DNA of 18,804 bases from Paracoccaceae bacterium (GCA_007121055.1 SKMM01000400.1:1-18804); one strand, 5' to 3'; positions 8,055 to 15,740 are shown, numbered from the stretch's first letter. A program made the numbers and translations. Notes: generated by a model from the sequence alone, not told the origin.

Positions 8055-9905
8055 TCAGGCCCCGGCCGCCTCCAGCCGTTCCTGCGCCTTCAGCCAGAGG
8101 TCCTCGGCGCGGTCGAGGCCGTCCATGACCTCGGCGTATTTCTTCTGCCAGACGACGGCCTCGGCGGCCTTGCCGGGCTCATAGAGGTCGGGGTCGGCGA
8201 GGCGCTTGGCGAGTTTGTCGCGCATCTCGGTGAGCTTCTCGATCCGGGCTTCGCAGCGGCGGACCTCGGCGCGCAGGGCGGCGCGGTCGGCGCCGTTGGG
8301 CGCCTTCGAGGGCGCCGCTCTGGGCGCGGGCTTCGAGGCGGGCTCGTCGGCGGCAAGCAGGCTGCGGCGATAGGCCTCCAGGTCGGCGTCATAGGGCGCG
8401 ACGCGGCCCCCCTGCACCAGCCAAAGCCGGTCGGCGACGAGGCCGAGGAGGTGCATGTCGTGGCTCACCAGGATCACTGCGCCGGTGTATTCGATCAGCG
8501 CCTCCACCAGCGCTTCGCGGCTTTCGATGTCGAGGTGGTTGGTAGGCTCGTCGAGGATCAGCAGATGCGGTGCGTCGAGCGTGGCCAGCAGGAGAGAGAG
8601 CCGCGCCTTCTGCCCGCCCGACAGCTGCGCCACGGGGGTTTCGGCCTGATCGGCCATCAGGCCGAAGCCGGCGAGGCGGGCGCGCAGGCGCGCGGGCGCC
8701 TCGGCGGGTCGGGCGCGCTGCAGATGGGCGAGGGGGGAGGCGTCGAGGTCCAGCTCGTCGACCTGATGCTGGGCGAAATAGCCCACCCGGAGGCGGGCGG
8801 CGCGGGTCACCTGCCCGCCCTCGGGCCTCAGTTTCTCGGCCAGCAGCTTGGCGAAGGTGGACTTGCCCTCGCCATTGCGGCCCAGCAGCGCGATGCGGTC
8901 ATCCTGGTCGATGCGCAGGGATAGCTCGCGCAGGACGGGCGGGCCGTCGTAGCCCACGGCCACGCGGTCCAGCGCGAGGATGGGGGGGGCGAGCTCCTCC
9001 GGCGCGGGGAAGGTGAAGACGGCGCGGGCGGCGTCTTCGGGGGCGGAGATGGGGGTCATCCGCTCCAGCATCTTGATGCGGCTTTGCGCCTGCACGGCCT
9101 TGGAGGCCTTGGCGCGGAACCGGTCGACGAATTTCTGCAGATGGGCGCGCCGCGTCTCCTGCTTCTTGGCCTCGGCGGCCTGCAGGGCGCGGCGTTCGGC
9201 GCGCAGCCTGGCGAAATCGTCGTAGCCGCCGGCGTAGAGGGTCAGGCGTCGGTCCTCGAGATGCAGGATGTGGTTCACGGCGCGGTTCAGAAGCCCGCGG
9301 TCGTGGCTGATGAGCAGGACCGTGTGGGGGTAGCGCGCGAGGTAGCTTTCCAGCCACAGCGCGCCTTCGAGATCGAGATAGTTGGTTGGCTCGTCGAGCA
9401 GCAAAAGGTCGGGCTGGGCGAAGAGGACCCCGGCCAGCGCCACGCGCATGCGCCAGCCGCCGGAGAAGTCCGAACACGGCCGCGCCTGAGCCTCCGTGTC
9501 GAAGCCCAGCCCCTTGAGGATGGTGGCGGCGCGGCCCTCGGCCGACCAGGCGTCGATGTCGGCCAGACGGGTCTGCACCTCGGCGATGCGGTGGGCATCG
9601 CGGGCGGTCTCGGCCTCGGCCAGGAGGGCTGCGCGTTCGGTGTCCGCGGCGAGGACAGTGTCGAGGAGCGAGGTGGCCGACGAGGGCACCTCCTGCGCGA
9701 CGCCGCCGATGCGGGCGCGGGAGGGCAGGGAGATGCGGCCGCCTTCGGGGGTCAGCTCGCCCCGGATCAGGCGGAAGAGGGTGGTCTTGCCCGCGCCGTT
9801 GCGGCCCACGAGGCCGACCTTGTGGCCCGCGGGAATGCGCGCCGAGGCGCCCCGGAAGAGGGGCTGGCCGGCCACCGAGAAGCTGAGGTCGTCGATCGTG
9901 AGCAT
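8055..9905 (-). CDS. ABC-F family ATPase, YheS/Uup-like
   Basis: ABC-F proteins are soluble tandem ABC ATPases that act on ribosomes rather than in transport. It has 616 residues from the ATG at 9905. Domain 1: Walker A GRNGAGKTT at 34-42, signature FSGGWRMR at 147-154, Walker B LLLLDEPTNYLDLE at 167-180. The interdomain linker at about 235-290 is charged and helical, matching the P-site tRNA interaction motif. Domain 2: Walker A GRNGEGKST at 342-350, signature LSGGQKARL at 428-436, Walker B LLILDEPTNHLD at 448-459. The C-terminal 75 residues form a coiled coil after an Ala/Pro-rich hinge. The frame stays open for 107 codons upstream, but that part is Arg/Ala/Pro noise, while the chosen start begins MLTIDDLSFSVAG, the normal family start. 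There is no membrane segment. Closest to YheS by layout; the exact function is unknown. Confidence 0.93.
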   Translation of the reverse strand: MLTIDDLSFSVAGQPLFRGASARIPAGHKVGLVGRNGAGKTTLFRLIRGELTPEGGRISLPSRARIGGVAQEVPSSATSLLDTVLAADTERAALLAEAETARDAHRIAEVQTRLADIDAWSAEGRAATILKGLGFDTEAQARPCSDFSGGWRMRVALAGVLFAQPDLLLLDEPTNYLDLEGALWLESYLARYPHTVLLISHDRGLLNRAVNHILHLEDRRLTLYAGGYDDFARLRAERRALQAAEAKKQETRRAHLQKFVDRFRAKASKAVQAQSRIKMLERMTPISAPEDAARAVFTFPAPEELAPPILALDRVAVGYDGPPVLRELSLRIDQDDRIALLGRNGEGKSTFAKLLAEKLRPEGGQVTRAARLRVGYFAQHQVDELDLDASPLAHLQRARPAEAPARLRARLAGFGLMADQAETPVAQLSGGQKARLSLLLATLDAPHLLILDEPTNHLDIESREALVEALIEYTGAVILVSHDMHLLGLVADRLWLVQGGRVAPYDADLEAYRRSLLAADEPASKPAPRAAPSKAPNGADRAALRAEVRRCEARIEKLTEMRDKLAKRLADPDLYEPGKAAEAVVWQKKYAEVMDGLDRAEDLWLKAQERLEAAGA

Positions 9906-10437
9906 GGCGCCTGCCCTGCACCACGGCGACCGCGCCGTCAACGCCGATGGGCCGAGCGGGCTCGTCCAAGCCAAGGCCACGGCGCAGACAGGTCTCGGGA
10001 GCAGGACGGAACCGGCCCGACAGCGGATCGGCGAGGCAGCGCGGCCTGCAGTCGTCGGGCCCGGTTGACTTGCCGCGGCCGACCGGGGGCTTGCGGCGGG
10101 AAACGCGAGCAGGGGGTGGGCCAATGGAGCCGCCGGGGATCGGACGATCGTGGCCGCCGTTGTCCCCGCGCGATGGAGTATGGCGTCGAGGTCGCCGGCC
10201 CCGGCGGCCGTCTCCGCGCCCGGCAAGTCGCGGGGGAGGCTGGGACGGGCGGTCTCTTGGCGGGGTGGCGGCCGATGGCGTGTGGCCCGGTGGGTCTCGA
10301 TCGGTCGGCGAATGCAGGGGGGCGGGGAAAGCGCGGGCGCTGGCCGGCCGATGGTCGTGCGGTGTGGTGGTGGACCCGTGGTGCCACGGGCGGCGAGGTC
10401 CCCGCCCGGGGTCGGGACGACCCGGGCGGGAGACGGA
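9906..10437. other. Gene-free intergenic region upstream of the ABC-F gene
   Basis: These 532 bp separate the TRAP operon's 3' end from the ABC-F start, both on the minus strand. Open frames are present on both strands, but their translations are low-complexity and unrecognisable. The ABC-F promoter should lie here, though no convincing -35/-10 pair was found. Two inverted repeats sit at the end next to the TRAP large permease: CCCGTGG/CCACGGG (10375-10390) and the longer one at 10401-10430. Confidence 0.6.
10401..10430 (-). terminator. Hairpin after the TRAP large permease gene, possible terminator without U-tract
   Basis: CCCGCCCGGG plus TCG (10401-10414, with one bulged G) pairs with CGACCCGGGCGGG (10418-10430), giving a 13-bp GC-rich stem with a very short loop. 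It begins 8 nt beyond the large permease stop. The downstream strand lacks a U-run, so this is a terminator-like or 3'-protecting structure rather than a canonical intrinsic terminator. Confidence 0.5.
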
Positions 10438-13101
10438 TCAGAAGCGCAGCGACACGTCGCGGTGGGTGGCGACGCAGCGCGCGACCTCCAGCGCCTGAGC
10501 GCGGCTTAGGCGGTCCTGTTCACGCAGGCCCAGCGTGTGGCGCGTCTCGGCTTCCAGCGCCACGAGCGCCGGCAGCAGGTCACCGTCGGCGGCAGCCTGA
10601 CGCCAGCCGAGTTCGGCGGTGAAGACGTCGACGGTCTCCTCGGCCGCCTCGCGGGCGGCCTCCGGGGAGGCGCCGCGCCCGGTCAGCGACCTGCGCAGGG
10701 CGGACAGCGCGCCGGCGAGATCCGCATGGCCCGCGATGGCGATCACCTCGCGCTCCAGGTCCTGCACCTGCTCGGCGGCCTCCTCCGGCTCGGTGGTGGC
10801 GACCATCAAGGGCAGGCCTGCGATCTCGGCCATCATCGCCTCGATCGGCTCCGCATCGCCCGCCTCCTGCGCGAGGTCGCGCACCGTGGCATAGGCGGGT
10901 TCGGCTGCGCGGCGGAAGGCGAGGCGGGCGGTCTGTTCCTGCTGCACCAGGGCCTGGAAGTCGGCCTGCGCCTCCTCCCAGCCCGGGGGCATGCTGTCGC
11001 GCGCGGCCTCCTGCTGGGCGCGCAGCTCGGCGATGTCGCCCTCGATACGGGACCGCATGGCAACGTCATCGGGGTCATCTCCGCGATAGTTGCGCAGCCT
11101 CGACTGAAGCCGGTCGATCCGCGACTCAAACCGGGCGATGTCGGTGTTGATCTGGGCCACCTGGCGGTGCAGCGGGCGGTAGTCGGGTGTGGCGGCCTCG
11201 ATCTGCGCAACGGTGTCGTCGAACTCGGCCAGCAGGCCGAAGCTTTCGTCCATGTCGCTCAGCGCGGTCTCCAGCGCCTGGCGCCGCTGATCGGGCAGGA
11301 TGTTCAGGTTCGCCTCGGCCACTGCGGCCATGCGCGCGCGGATCGTGTCCTCGCGTTCCGGAACCTGGCGCGACATCATCTCCTCGACGCAGGCCTGTAG
11401 GCGCGGGTTTCGCGGTGGTGGTGCGTTCTCGGACAGAAGTGACACACGGGCGGGCAACCAGTTCACCAGCTGCGGATTGAAGCCGACGATGCCGAGCGCC
11501 CCCAGCTGCAGCAGGATGAAGGGGATCACCCCCTTGTACATGTTGATGGTCTTGACCGAGGCCGCTGCCACCCCGCGCAGATAGAACAGCGCAAAGCCGA
11601 AGGGGGGTGTCAGGAAGGAGGTCTGGATGTTGAGCCCGATCATCACCCCCAGCCAGACGGCGGTGACGTTCGCCTCGGGGTTCATCAGCAGGATCGGGGC
11701 CACGATGGGCACCACCACGATGGCGATCTCGATGAAGTCGAGGAAGAAGCCCAGCAGGAACACCACCAGCATCACCAGCAGGAACTGCACCCAGAACCCG
11801 CCGGGCAGGCCCGTCAGGAACTCCTTGACCAGCATCTCGCCGCCAAAGGCCCGGAAGGCCGAGATCAGCATCGCCGCGCCCAGCAGGATGATGAACACCA
11901 GCGACGAGGTCTTGGCGGTCTCGATCATCACCCCGCGCAGGGTGTCGTCCACCTTGAAGGTGCGCCAGGCGCTCCAGCCCAGGGCGTAGACGAGGGTGGT
12001 GGTGGCGATGGCCGCGAGCATCACGCCGAAATACTCGCCCGAACTGTCGAGCTGCCGGACGTTGAGGTTGTAGACATTGCCAAGGATCCCCAGCGCCAGC
12101 ACCGAGCCCAGCGCGAGGATGGTGGGCAGGAACCTCCCCGGCCCCTCGTGCAGCTTGTAGCCGGCCATCACGGTAGCGCCTGCGGCGCCCACGGCCCCGG
12201 CCTGTGTGACCGTGGCCACGCCCGCAATGATCGAGCCCAGCACCAGCAGGATCAGGATCAGCGGGGGCAACGTGGCCACCGCCACCTCGCGCCAGAAGGT
12301 CGCGTCGATGGTTTGGCCGGTGCTGACAGAGGGCGCGTTCTGCGGCCGGATCAGCGCGTAGACCAGCACGAAGGTGATGTAGAGCGCGACGAGGATCAGC
12401 CCCGGCAGCAGCGCGCCCATGAACATGTCGCCCGCCGAGGTGGAGCTGACGCCCAGTTCCGACGGCATGGAGAAGGCGCCGGTGGACTCGCGGAAGAGCT
12501 GCGTGCGCATCTGCCCGGCCTGGTCCACCGCCGAGGACAGCTGGTCGGCCAGGATGATCAGCACGATGGAGGGCGGGATGATCTGCCCCAGCGTTCCGGA
12601 GGCCAGGATCGTGCCGGTGGCCAGCGGCTGCGAGTAGTTGTTGCGCATCATCGCGGGCAGCGAGATCAGGCCCATGGCGACCACGGTGGCGCCCACCACC
12701 CCGGTGGTCGCCGCCAGCAGCGCCCCCACCACGATGACCGAGATGCCCAGCCCCCCCGGCAGCGCGCCGAAGAGCCGCGCCATGGTCACCAGCAGCTCCT
12801 CGGCGATGCGCGAGCGCTGCAGCATGATGCCCATGAAGACGAAGAGCGGAATGGCGATCAGCGTGTCGCGATCCGCCTCCCAATAGATCCCTCGGAAATT
12901 GGTGACCCCGGCCGAGAGCCATTCGATGGCGGAGCCCGACATGAAATATGCCGTGCTGTCGCCCGAAAACAGCCAGCCTGTGCCGGCGGCCAGCCCGATC
13001 GCCACGACGGCCGAGCCGGGCAGCGCGAAGGCGACCGGAAAGCCGAGGCCGAGCGAGAGCATCATCAGCCCGACGAGGATGACGAGAAACAGCAGTTCCA
13101 T
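10438..13101 (-). CDS. dctM: TRAP transporter large permease, DctM/FcbT3 family, with long C-terminal coiled-coil extension
   Basis: DctM subunits are the ion-coupled membrane component of TRAP importers, working with DctQ and a periplasmic binding protein. This one has 887 residues against the usual 420-460. Residues 1 to about 555 are membrane domain. Conserved segments include LIAIPLFVFMGIMLQRSRIA (81-100), TTGVVGATVVAMGLISLPAM (132-151), LGQIIPPSIVLIILAD (171-186) and LTPPFGFALFYLRG (497-510). There is an extra loop at about 190-225 and an added stretch at about 320-390 with further hydrophobic segments. Residues 556-887 are soluble, charged and rich in Ala, Glu, Arg and Gln, with heptad-like runs, for example around 640-700; no known domain was recognised. 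The ATG follows dctQ by 6 bp, with GGAG overlapping the dctQ stop region. It is the last gene of the TRAP operon. Confidence 0.93.
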   Translation of the reverse strand: MELLFLVILVGLMMLSLGLGFPVAFALPGSAVVAIGLAAGTGWLFSGDSTAYFMSGSAIEWLSAGVTNFRGIYWEADRDTLIAIPLFVFMGIMLQRSRIAEELLVTMARLFGALPGGLGISVIVVGALLAATTGVVGATVVAMGLISLPAMMRNNYSQPLATGTILASGTLGQIIPPSIVLIILADQLSSAVDQAGQMRTQLFRESTGAFSMPSELGVSSTSAGDMFMGALLPGLILVALYITFVLVYALIRPQNAPSVSTGQTIDATFWREVAVATLPPLILILLVLGSIIAGVATVTQAGAVGAAGATVMAGYKLHEGPGRFLPTILALGSVLALGILGNVYNLNVRQLDSSGEYFGVMLAAIATTTLVYALGWSAWRTFKVDDTLRGVMIETAKTSSLVFIILLGAAMLISAFRAFGGEMLVKEFLTGLPGGFWVQFLLVMLVVFLLGFFLDFIEIAIVVVPIVAPILLMNPEANVTAVWLGVMIGLNIQTSFLTPPFGFALFYLRGVAAASVKTINMYKGVIPFILLQLGALGIVGFNPQLVNWLPARVSLLSENAPPPRNPRLQACVEEMMSRQVPEREDTIRARMAAVAEANLNILPDQRRQALETALSDMDESFGLLAEFDDTVAQIEAATPDYRPLHRQVAQINTDIARFESRIDRLQSRLRNYRGDDPDDVAMRSRIEGDIAELRAQQEAARDSMPPGWEEAQADFQALVQQEQTARLAFRRAAEPAYATVRDLAQEAGDAEPIEAMMAEIAGLPLMVATTEPEEAAEQVQDLEREVIAIAGHADLAGALSALRRSLTGRGASPEAAREAAEETVDVFTAELGWRQAAADGDLLPALVALEAETRHTLGLREQDRLSRAQALEVARCVATHRDVSLRF

Positions 13102-13107
13102 GAGTGG

Positions 13108-14091
13108 TTACTCCGCCGCAACCATGGCCTGCCCCTCGGGGCGGCTCTCGTCGGGTTCGCCGCGCCAATCGGCGGCGGCCTTCAGCACGTAGCTGGCGAA
13201 CTGCATGACCATGGTCACGGCAAACACGCCCAGCGCCACGGCCAGCAGGTACTTGGTGGCCAGCGCAAAGGTCTGCGGCCCCGGCTCGTAGCGCAGGAAG
13301 GGACCGATCAGGGTGGAATTGCGGGTGGCCGTCCCGAGGATGAGGATCACCCAGCACACCGACATCCCCAGTACCACCGAACCGATGCCGTTCACCAGCG
13401 CCTTCGCCTTCACGCTCATGGAGGAATAGAACACGTCCACGCGGACATGGCCCTCCTCCACCAGCGTGTAGGCCGAGGCGAAGAGGAACAGCGAGGCATA
13501 CCACAGCCGCACCAGGTCGGACATGAAGGGCTGTTCGTAGGAAAAGACGAACCGCCCGATCACCAGCGCCAATTGCGCCACCACCACCAGCAGCGCCAGC
13601 CAGATGAAGCCGAGCCCCCGGGTGAACAGCGCGATCACATAGCCCAGCGCCACCAGCGGCATGTGGATATTGGGCCCGCGCCACGAGGCCTGCCGCAGCA
13701 GGTCGGCCATGGCGTCCCCCACCAGCGGGCGCAGCCAGCCCTCGACGCGCAGGAACACGATCACCGTGTCCACGATCCCGATCATCAGCACCGCGATGAA
13801 GGCCCCGCGCACGAGATACCGCACCAGCGCCGAGATCCGCTCACTGTCGTCGCGCAGCATCCCGTTGGCGCCCCAGGCGGCGAGCCCCACGGCTGCCGCC
13901 GCCGCGACCAGATAGGCCGCCGCCGCCAGAATCCCCTCGCCGCTGCCCAGAAAGCCGCGGGCGCCCGGCTGTCCCTGCCAATGCACCAGCCAGTTCTCCA
14001 CCAGAAAGGCGAAGGTCACTGTCACCGTGCCCCAGGCAAAGAGCCGCAGCAGGAACGGGACCGGCCCGCGCGCGGGGACCGCATAGATCAT
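13108..14091 (-). CDS. dctQ: TRAP transporter small permease, DctQ/FcbT2 family, N-terminally expanded
   Basis: DctQ is the small membrane subunit that pairs with DctM. It has 327 residues from the ATG at 14091, against 160-200 normally. The DctQ core is at about 155-310, with four hydrophobic segments (around 160-183, 193-212, 236-255 and 280-304) and the family motif GHVRVDVFY at 214-222. The first 150 residues add three or four hydrophobic segments (around 12-36, 55-75, 94-116 and 143-158). The start at 14091 is preceded by GGGTGGA with good spacing; a GTG at 14118 would add 9 residues and has a poorer ribosome site. It lies 6 bp before dctM and 142 bp after the binding protein gene. The pairing of an enlarged Q with an enlarged M suggests the extra parts may interact, which is inference. 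Confidence 0.88.
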   Translation of the reverse strand: MIYAVPARGPVPFLLRLFAWGTVTVTFAFLVENWLVHWQGQPGARGFLGSGEGILAAAAYLVAAAAAVGLAAWGANGMLRDDSERISALVRYLVRGAFIAVLMIGIVDTVIVFLRVEGWLRPLVGDAMADLLRQASWRGPNIHMPLVALGYVIALFTRGLGFIWLALLVVVAQLALVIGRFVFSYEQPFMSDLVRLWYASLFLFASAYTLVEEGHVRVDVFYSSMSVKAKALVNGIGSVVLGMSVCWVILILGTATRNSTLIGPFLRYEPGPQTFALATKYLLAVALGVFAVTMVMQFASYVLKAAADWRGEPDESRPEGQAMVAAE

Positions 14092-14163
14092 GGCTGTTCC
14101 ACCCTGTGCTGGCACCACGGTCCGCGCGGGACCTCCGCGCGCGCGGCGCCTTACTCAGTGTTG

Positions 14164-14194
14164 GGGGCGCGCGGCCCGTCCGGCCGCGCGCCCC
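14164..14194 (-). other. 13-bp perfect hairpin between TRAP binding protein and permease genes
   Basis: GGGGCGCGCGGCC (14164-14176) pairs perfectly with GGCCGCGCGCCCC (14182-14194) around a 5-nt loop. It lies 39 nt after the binding protein stop and about 70 nt before the small permease start. No U-run follows on the transcribed strand. The likely role is partial termination or 3'-end protection, giving more binding protein than permease. Confidence 0.7.
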
Positions 14195-14233
14195 GTCATC
14201 CTGCAGAGCCCCTAGGGCAAGCGGCGGGGCCGC

Positions 14234-15325
14234 TTATATCCCCAGGATCTGATTGCGCTTGCGGGCGAAGTCCTGCTCCGAGATCGACAGCCACTGACCG
14301 ACGTCGCTGCGCGCGTTCAGGAAGGCCTGGTGCATGCGCTCGGCCAGATCGTCGTGCTGGCGGATCTCCTCGAAGACCTCGTCGGAGGCGTCGGCGAAGG
14401 CCTCGAAGATGTCATCGTTGAACTCGCGCATCTGGATGCCGTGGTCGCGGATCAGCATCGCCAGGTACTGACCGTTGTTGGCGTTGTACTCCGCCATCAT
14501 CCGGTCGTTTTCCATGTGGCAGCAGGCCTGGATGGCGCGCTGTTGCCAGGCCGGCAGGCTGGTGAGCCACTCCTTGTTGAAGGTCAGCGACAGCGCCGGG
14601 CCGGGCTCCTGCGCGCCGGGGTTGTAGTAGAAGCGCGCGGCCTCATGCAGGTTCAGGTAGTAGTCGTTCCACGGCCCCACCCATTCGGTGGCGTCGATGG
14701 TGCCCGACACCAGCGCCTCGAAGATCTGGCCGCCGGGCAGCGACACCACCGAGGTGCCCATCTTGGCCATCATGTCGCCGCCGATGCCGGGGATGCGCAT
14801 GTTCAGGCCACGGAAATCGGCGGGCGAGTTCATTTCGCGGTTGAACCATCCGCCCGGCTGGCAGCCGGTGTTGCCCGCGAGCCAGCCCTTGAGGCCATAG
14901 CGGTCGGCCAGTTCGTCCCACAGCTCCTGCCCGCCCATGTAATGCATGAAGGCGTTCTGCTCGAGAGGGGTCAGGCCGAAGGGCACCGAGCACACATAGC
15001 AGAAGGAGGGGTGCACGCCCTTCCAGTAATAGTCCGCGGCGTGGAAGGCCTGGGCGTTGCCCGAGGCGACCTCGTCGAACACGTCGAAGGCGCCGACCCG
15101 CTCGCCGGCGGCGAAGTATTCGGTGGCGACCATGCCGTCGGTCGCCTCGTCGATGAGGCGGGAAAGGCGCTGGGCCGAGGTGCCGAGGCCGGGGAAATCG
15201 CGGGGCCAGGTGGACACGATGACGCAGGACGTGCGGCCCTGCGCCACCGCGGGGGCCGCAAGCGCGGTGCCGGCAGCGGCGGTCCCGCCCAGCGCAGATG
15301 TCTTCAGAAAGGAACGACGATCCAT
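14234..15325 (-). CDS. dctP: TRAP transporter periplasmic binding protein, TakP/FcbT1 family
   Basis: This is the ligand-binding subunit of the TRAP importer. It has 363 residues. The N-terminus MDRRSFLKTSALGG followed by a hydrophobic stretch and APAVAQ is a twin-arginine signal, with cleavage near residue 29, so it is probably exported folded. The mature protein resembles TakP, the Rhodobacter sphaeroides alpha-keto acid binder. The family's ligand region is seen as NMRIPGIGGDMMAKMG at 175-190, SLPGGQIFEAL at 195-205, and DATEWVGPWNDYYLNLHEAA at 211-230. Arg177 is the expected carboxylate-binding residue of DctP proteins. The related FcbT1 group serves chlorobenzoate transport, so a keto acid or an aromatic acid are both possible. 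The ATG has a strong GGAGGT. It is the first gene of the operon, divergent from ilvI. Confidence 0.92.
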   Translation of the reverse strand: MDRRSFLKTSALGGTAAAGTALAAPAVAQGRTSCVIVSTWPRDFPGLGTSAQRLSRLIDEATDGMVATEYFAAGERVGAFDVFDEVASGNAQAFHAADYYWKGVHPSFCYVCSVPFGLTPLEQNAFMHYMGGQELWDELADRYGLKGWLAGNTGCQPGGWFNREMNSPADFRGLNMRIPGIGGDMMAKMGTSVVSLPGGQIFEALVSGTIDATEWVGPWNDYYLNLHEAARFYYNPGAQEPGPALSLTFNKEWLTSLPAWQQRAIQACCHMENDRMMAEYNANNGQYLAMLIRDHGIQMREFNDDIFEAFADASDEVFEEIRQHDDLAERMHQAFLNARSDVGQWLSISEQDFARKRNQILGI

Positions 15326-15365
15326 GGAAAACCTCCCAGTTTATCCTCCGTCCGCCCGGATCGGG

Positions 15366-15401
15366 GCGGACCGTGGCGCGGAGTTATACACGACGGTCCG
15401 C
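15366..15401. promoter_or_regulatory. Probable operator: 9-bp inverted repeat bracketing the TRAP promoter -10
   Basis: GCGGACCGT (15366-15374) and ACGGTCCGC (15393-15401) are perfect inverted copies separated by 18 bp. The candidate -10 element lies between the arms. A third GTCCGC copy at 15350-15355 can pair with the left arm (GTCCGCCC/GGGCGGAC, 15350-15371). This is the expected geometry for a dimeric repressor or activator site; the regulator is not identified. Confidence 0.5.
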
Positions 15402-15410
15402 ATGTGAAAA
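15383..15410 (-). promoter_or_regulatory. Candidate sigma70-type promoter of the TRAP operon
   Basis: On the minus strand, TTTTCA (15410-15405) and TATAAC (15388-15383) are separated by 16 bp, matching 4 of 6 and 5 of 6 consensus bases. Transcription would start near 15376, about 50 nt before the binding protein ATG. Confidence 0.45.
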
Positions 15411-15587
15411 GCCCACAGCTGACATCGTAAGTACCGATGGTTTGGGGGGGCGCCATGCCTGCGGGCGTTCGCGGGCGGATTCCGGAAGGCTGTCTGTGGA
15501 GCGACATCTTGCAAGGAGGGGGGTGCCTGCGCAATTTTTGCAAAGGCTGCCGGGCTTGCCGGGACATATTCGGTGCGATTTTGGTGG

Positions 15588-15616
15588 TTGACCTGCCCCT
15601 GGCACGCTCCTACTGT
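15588..15616 (+). promoter_or_regulatory. Promoter of the ilvI leader
   Basis: TTGACC (15588-15593) and TACTGT (15611-15616) are 17 bp apart, matching 5 of 6 and 4 of 6 consensus bases. Transcription would start near 15623, giving a leader RNA of about 118 nt up to the terminator T-run. An AT-rich dyad, GCAA-TTT-TTGC at 15531-15541, lies about 45 bp upstream and could be an activator or bending site. The rest of 15411-15587 shows only weak dyads. Confidence 0.6.
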
Positions 15617-15641
15617 CCCGCCAGCACCGGAGGGGGTCGGC

Positions 15642-15692
15642 ATGGCGCGGATCGTAGAGGTAGATGTGGGGACTGGGCGCCAGGGTAGGTGA
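15642..15692 (+). CDS. ilvI leader peptide (attenuator control peptide)
   Basis: This 16-codon frame reads MARIVEVDVGTGRQGR and stops at TGA (15690-15692). It has a strong GGAGGGGG ribosome site at 15629-15636, spaced 5 nt from the ATG. Residues 4-9 (IVEVDV) contain one Ile and three Val, the end products of the pathway that acetolactate synthase opens; there is no Leu. Ile/Val-rich leader peptides ahead of ilv operons are the classic sensor in transcription attenuation: ribosome stalling on these codons signals scarce charged tRNA. It is followed directly by the alternative stems and the terminator before ilvI. It has no expected function as a protein. Confidence 0.75.
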   Translation: MARIVEVDVGTGRQGR

Positions 15693-15720
15693 TGTTTCAC
15701 CTGTTGACCCCCTTGCGCCC
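15675..15720 (+). promoter_or_regulatory. Candidate antiterminator of the ilvI attenuator
   Basis: GGGCGC (15675-15680) pairs with GCGCCC (15715-15720), extended after a small internal loop by GGG (15683-15685) with CCC near 15709-15711. The right arm overlaps the left arm of the terminator (15717-15723), so the two stems exclude each other. A ribosome stalled on the Val/Ile codons (15651-15668) would leave 15675-15685 free to form it; a ribosome at the stop codon would cover that arm. A third small stem, AGGTGA/TCACCT, is at 15687-15702. Confidence 0.6.
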
Positions 15721-15740
15721 CCGCATTCCGGGGGCTTTTT
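15717..15740 (+). terminator. Rho-independent terminator (attenuator) before ilvI
   Basis: There is a 7-bp perfect stem, GCCCCCG (15717-15723) against CGGGGGC (15729-15735), with loop CATTC, followed at once by TTTTT (15736-15740). It is the only canonical intrinsic terminator seen in the window. It lies between the leader peptide and ilvI with no gene ending before it on this strand, which fits an attenuator. Confidence 0.8.

Noticed and set aside
9906..10226. 107-codon in-frame upstream extension of the ABC-F protein
   Set aside because: Arg/Ala/Pro/Ser-rich noise; the ATG at 9905 gives the normal family N-terminus.
11126..13684. 852-codon minus-strand frame across dctM and dctQ
   Set aside because: Out-of-frame shadow with Arg/Gly/His/Ala-rich translation; the real genes in the other frames have clear family motifs.
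12148..14421. 757-codon plus-strand frame opposite the TRAP genes
   Set aside because: Antisense shadow, His/Gln/Arg-rich, no domain.
15423..15439. CATCG-N7-CGATG dyad upstream of the TRAP promoter
   Set aside because: Only 5-bp arms; too short to claim as an operator next to the much stronger 9-bp repeat.
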